Shown here: piece by piece, positions 62,081-64,000 of the stretch | Layout of the letters: every line of letters begins with the position of its first letter | How positions within the stretch are numbered: the stretch's first letter is position 1 | Assembly: GCF_030269925.1 (NCBI RefSeq) | Contig: NC_085117.1 | Coordinates: 3,977,001 to 4,041,000, forward strand | DNA: 64,000 nt | Direction of reading: 5' to 3' | From: Bombyx mori | Lineage: Eukaryota; Arthropoda; Insecta; Lepidoptera; Bombycidae | Made by a program: the position numbers and the translations under genes | Notes under the pieces: model-generated | Database searches by the model: none | Told to the model about the DNA's origin: nothing | What the model saw: the letters and a program-made list of their open reading frames with translations, nothing else

Positions 62081-62721
62081 TATAAACGCAATAAGTCTTT
62101 TTAACATCAACAATGAAACTAAATGCATAATATTACCATGCGATCGGCGTATAAATATCAGCGTCCCTCTCTACCACACAAGGTTAGAAAGAGACGAACG
62201 TCACACTTAACTCGTAGCCTTGGAGCGATAAGGCGATGCTGAAAATTATTTACAGGTATGTTTTTGTGTGGACGCTTTTGTTTGAGATTTAGCGGTGGTC
62301 GGGCACGCCGCGATGGAATGTGTGATATTTCATACATTGCGGTTTGAATACTGGGATGATTTGGAGTTAGATTTTTGCAAGGTGATACCGGTGATGTGCC
62401 TATGGGCTCTGGGAATTGAGGGTTCGTATATTCCGCGAGACAGCTAAGTCGCATTTCTAGAGCATCGTTCTGATTTGAAAGTTGATGAAACGAAAAAGCG
62501 ACAGTAAAAAGAGACAGACACATAAATTCATAAGATTTAACGTGGGAGAAAATGAGATAGAAACAGTGTTTCTTATATTCGTGGTTCTCTTTCTCATGCA
62601 AAGGGATTTGGCTTGAGTTTCTTGAGGGATTGAGACCCTTGGGAGTATATCTCGTAATATTCATTGGATGCTCCGATAGAGGGAGCCTATTTCTGTTTCT
62701 TCTTTGATGCTACTTCATGCA

Positions 62722-62955
62722 TTACTGGTGGTAGGACCTCGCGTGAGTCCGAACGGATAGTTATCACCACCCCGCCTATTTCTGCCGTGAAGCAGCAACG
62801 CCTTTCGGTTTGAAGGGTGGGGCAGCCGTTGTAACTATACTTGAGATCTTAGACCTTATATCTCAAGGTGGGTGCCGCATTTACGTTGTAGATGTCTATG
62901 GGCTCCAGTAACCACTGAACACCAGGTTGGCTTGTCCAACCGTCTAAGCAAAAAA
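62722..62955 (+). mobile_element. Family A SINE, 5'-truncated
   Basis: From ACTGGTGGTAGGACC to CCGTCTAAGCAAAAAAA. Confidence 0.85.
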
Positions 62956-63368
62956 AATATTCCATAATCCGTTTTTAATTATTGTATACACACATATGTA
63001 TATAAATTTAAATCCAAACAGCGTCTTTGAGCACAATAACAAAATTTCTATTAATCATACATTGCTAAATAGCACACCCTGTAATTGACGTATAATCCAA
63101 TTTAAGTCGACCTCTACGTACTGGAAAATTGTTTTGATGTAATAATATACGGGAGCTCGTCATTAATGGTTAGTATTTTTTAATTTACTCATTAGGAGTG
63201 GTCAAAATAACTAACATCTTTAAAGTAACTACTAATTAATATAATTGATTACAGGTGGAAAATTAAAATTCCACCAAGAACAACAAGAAAGGTAATCCTA
63301 AACAATACCTTAACTGTACACGAAATTAAAAAAAAGACGTGTGGCACTCGGAGACTGCCGCGGTAAAG

Positions 63369-64000
63369 CTATTGCATAGCATTTTTTATCAACTTATGCA
63401 ATTATAATTAGACAATAATAATTTAATATTAAAACAACTATAAAATAAGATCCGGCGAGAAACTCAGTGGGCTAACTTTCAATGAATCTGCTACATTGTG
63501 AGTATTCCATTTTGATCGCGCACTCACTAGAGGGCGCTACACGGGATAGAGACACGCCTTAGGATGCTAGTTCTAACTCTCATTCGCCCAGATTCAACGG
63601 CTTAGTTAGTTTATTTTTAATGTCACTCCAATCACTGAATGAGTAGTAGGAGTAGTAATAAAATTCTTCGACTCCTCCTCCTTGCGTCGGTTTCCTCATT
63701 ACTGAGGGTCGTGGTCATGTCCTTGAAACAGTTTAAATGTTTCTCTGTCCATGACTAAGCGATAGAAAATGGCACGCCCAACGCATTGTAATGTGATATA
63801 ATTTTCTATTTTACAATTCCGTTTGTTGCCGATAGATGGCGCTTGACGCAAAAGCTGAATCGCGCTATCGTTGTGTTACCCACCAAATTATATCACATAT
63901 TTTGATAGTATATAAATCGGTGTTTAGACTTCTTACTTTAAACACTACACAAGCGCAACGTGTGAATGTGTTGAACGCGAACTACATAATAGGCGTAATG
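63369..64000. mobile_element. MITE E, interrupted and cut by window end
   Basis: The left end to about 63445 and a right part from about 63945 (CACTACACAAGCGCAACGTG) match the family. A 500-base insert, starting with a family B scrap at 63447-63473, lies between. Confidence 0.55.

Larger units (their letters stand above)
50617..64000. other. Repeat-rich DNA right of the 50401 exon
   Basis: If the 50401 exon is real, this would be its first intron. Stretches with nothing recognised are 50617-51790, 52140-52830, 54900-55390, 57120-57575, 57660-58315, 60061-60660 and 62956-63330. Confidence 0.45.

Noticed and set aside
62158..62664. 168-codon minus-strand frame
   Set aside because: Much of it lies in an old dispersed repeat also seen near 45060-45330 and 46920-47110; the sequence has no recognisable domain.

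Overview
The window is nuclear DNA from a lepidopteran insect, most likely a silkmoth of the genus Bombyx. The evidence is AT-rich sequence, genes split into short exons by small introns, and a very dense load of moth-type repeats. One tRNA-derived SINE of the Bombyx Bm1 kind occurs in about 27 copies. Other repeats are Helitrons with CTAG ends, many small TIR elements and 5'-truncated LINEs. No database was searched; the species call is inference.

Four protein genes are supported over their whole coding length, and exon phases agree at every junction. (1) GNL1, a circularly permuted nucleolar-type GTPase, minus strand, 11 exons, 15150 to 4988, 557 aa. (2) LSM4, a subunit of the U6 snRNA/mRNA-decay LSm ring, plus strand, one exon, 16835 to 17254, 139 aa; it is divergent from GNL1 across about 1.7 kb. 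(3) A ZAD-type C2H2 zinc-finger protein, minus strand, 13 exons, 37589 to 19167, 661 aa, with 12 finger modules. (4) GALT, galactose-1-phosphate uridylyltransferase of the Leloir pathway, minus strand, 8 exons, 43433 to 38476, 350 aa, beginning with an exon that holds only 19 coding bases. A fifth gene is suggested only by a proline/arginine-rich first coding exon at 50401-50616 (+); its other exons were not found.

Layout: 1-4980 is repeats downstream of GNL1; 4988-15150 is GNL1; 15151-16834 is the divergent promoter region; 16835-17272 is LSM4; 17273-19166 lies between convergent genes; 19167-37589 is the zinc-finger gene, whose introns are full of transposons; 37590-38475 is a short spacer; 38476-43433 is GALT; 43434-50400 is repeat-rich; 50401-64000 is the unidentified first exon followed by more than 13 kb of repeats, including seven near-identical 105-bp tandem units. 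The genes have housekeeping roles (GTPase, RNA metabolism, transcription factor, sugar metabolism) and do not form an operon or a shared pathway.

I found no clear novel defence, CRISPR or biosynthetic system. The most interesting material is structural: a G-rich hexanucleotide repeat in a GNL1 intron, a solo LTR, a LINE nested in a Helitron with a duplicated 5' junction, fold-back elements, and introns built largely from SINEs or MITEs.
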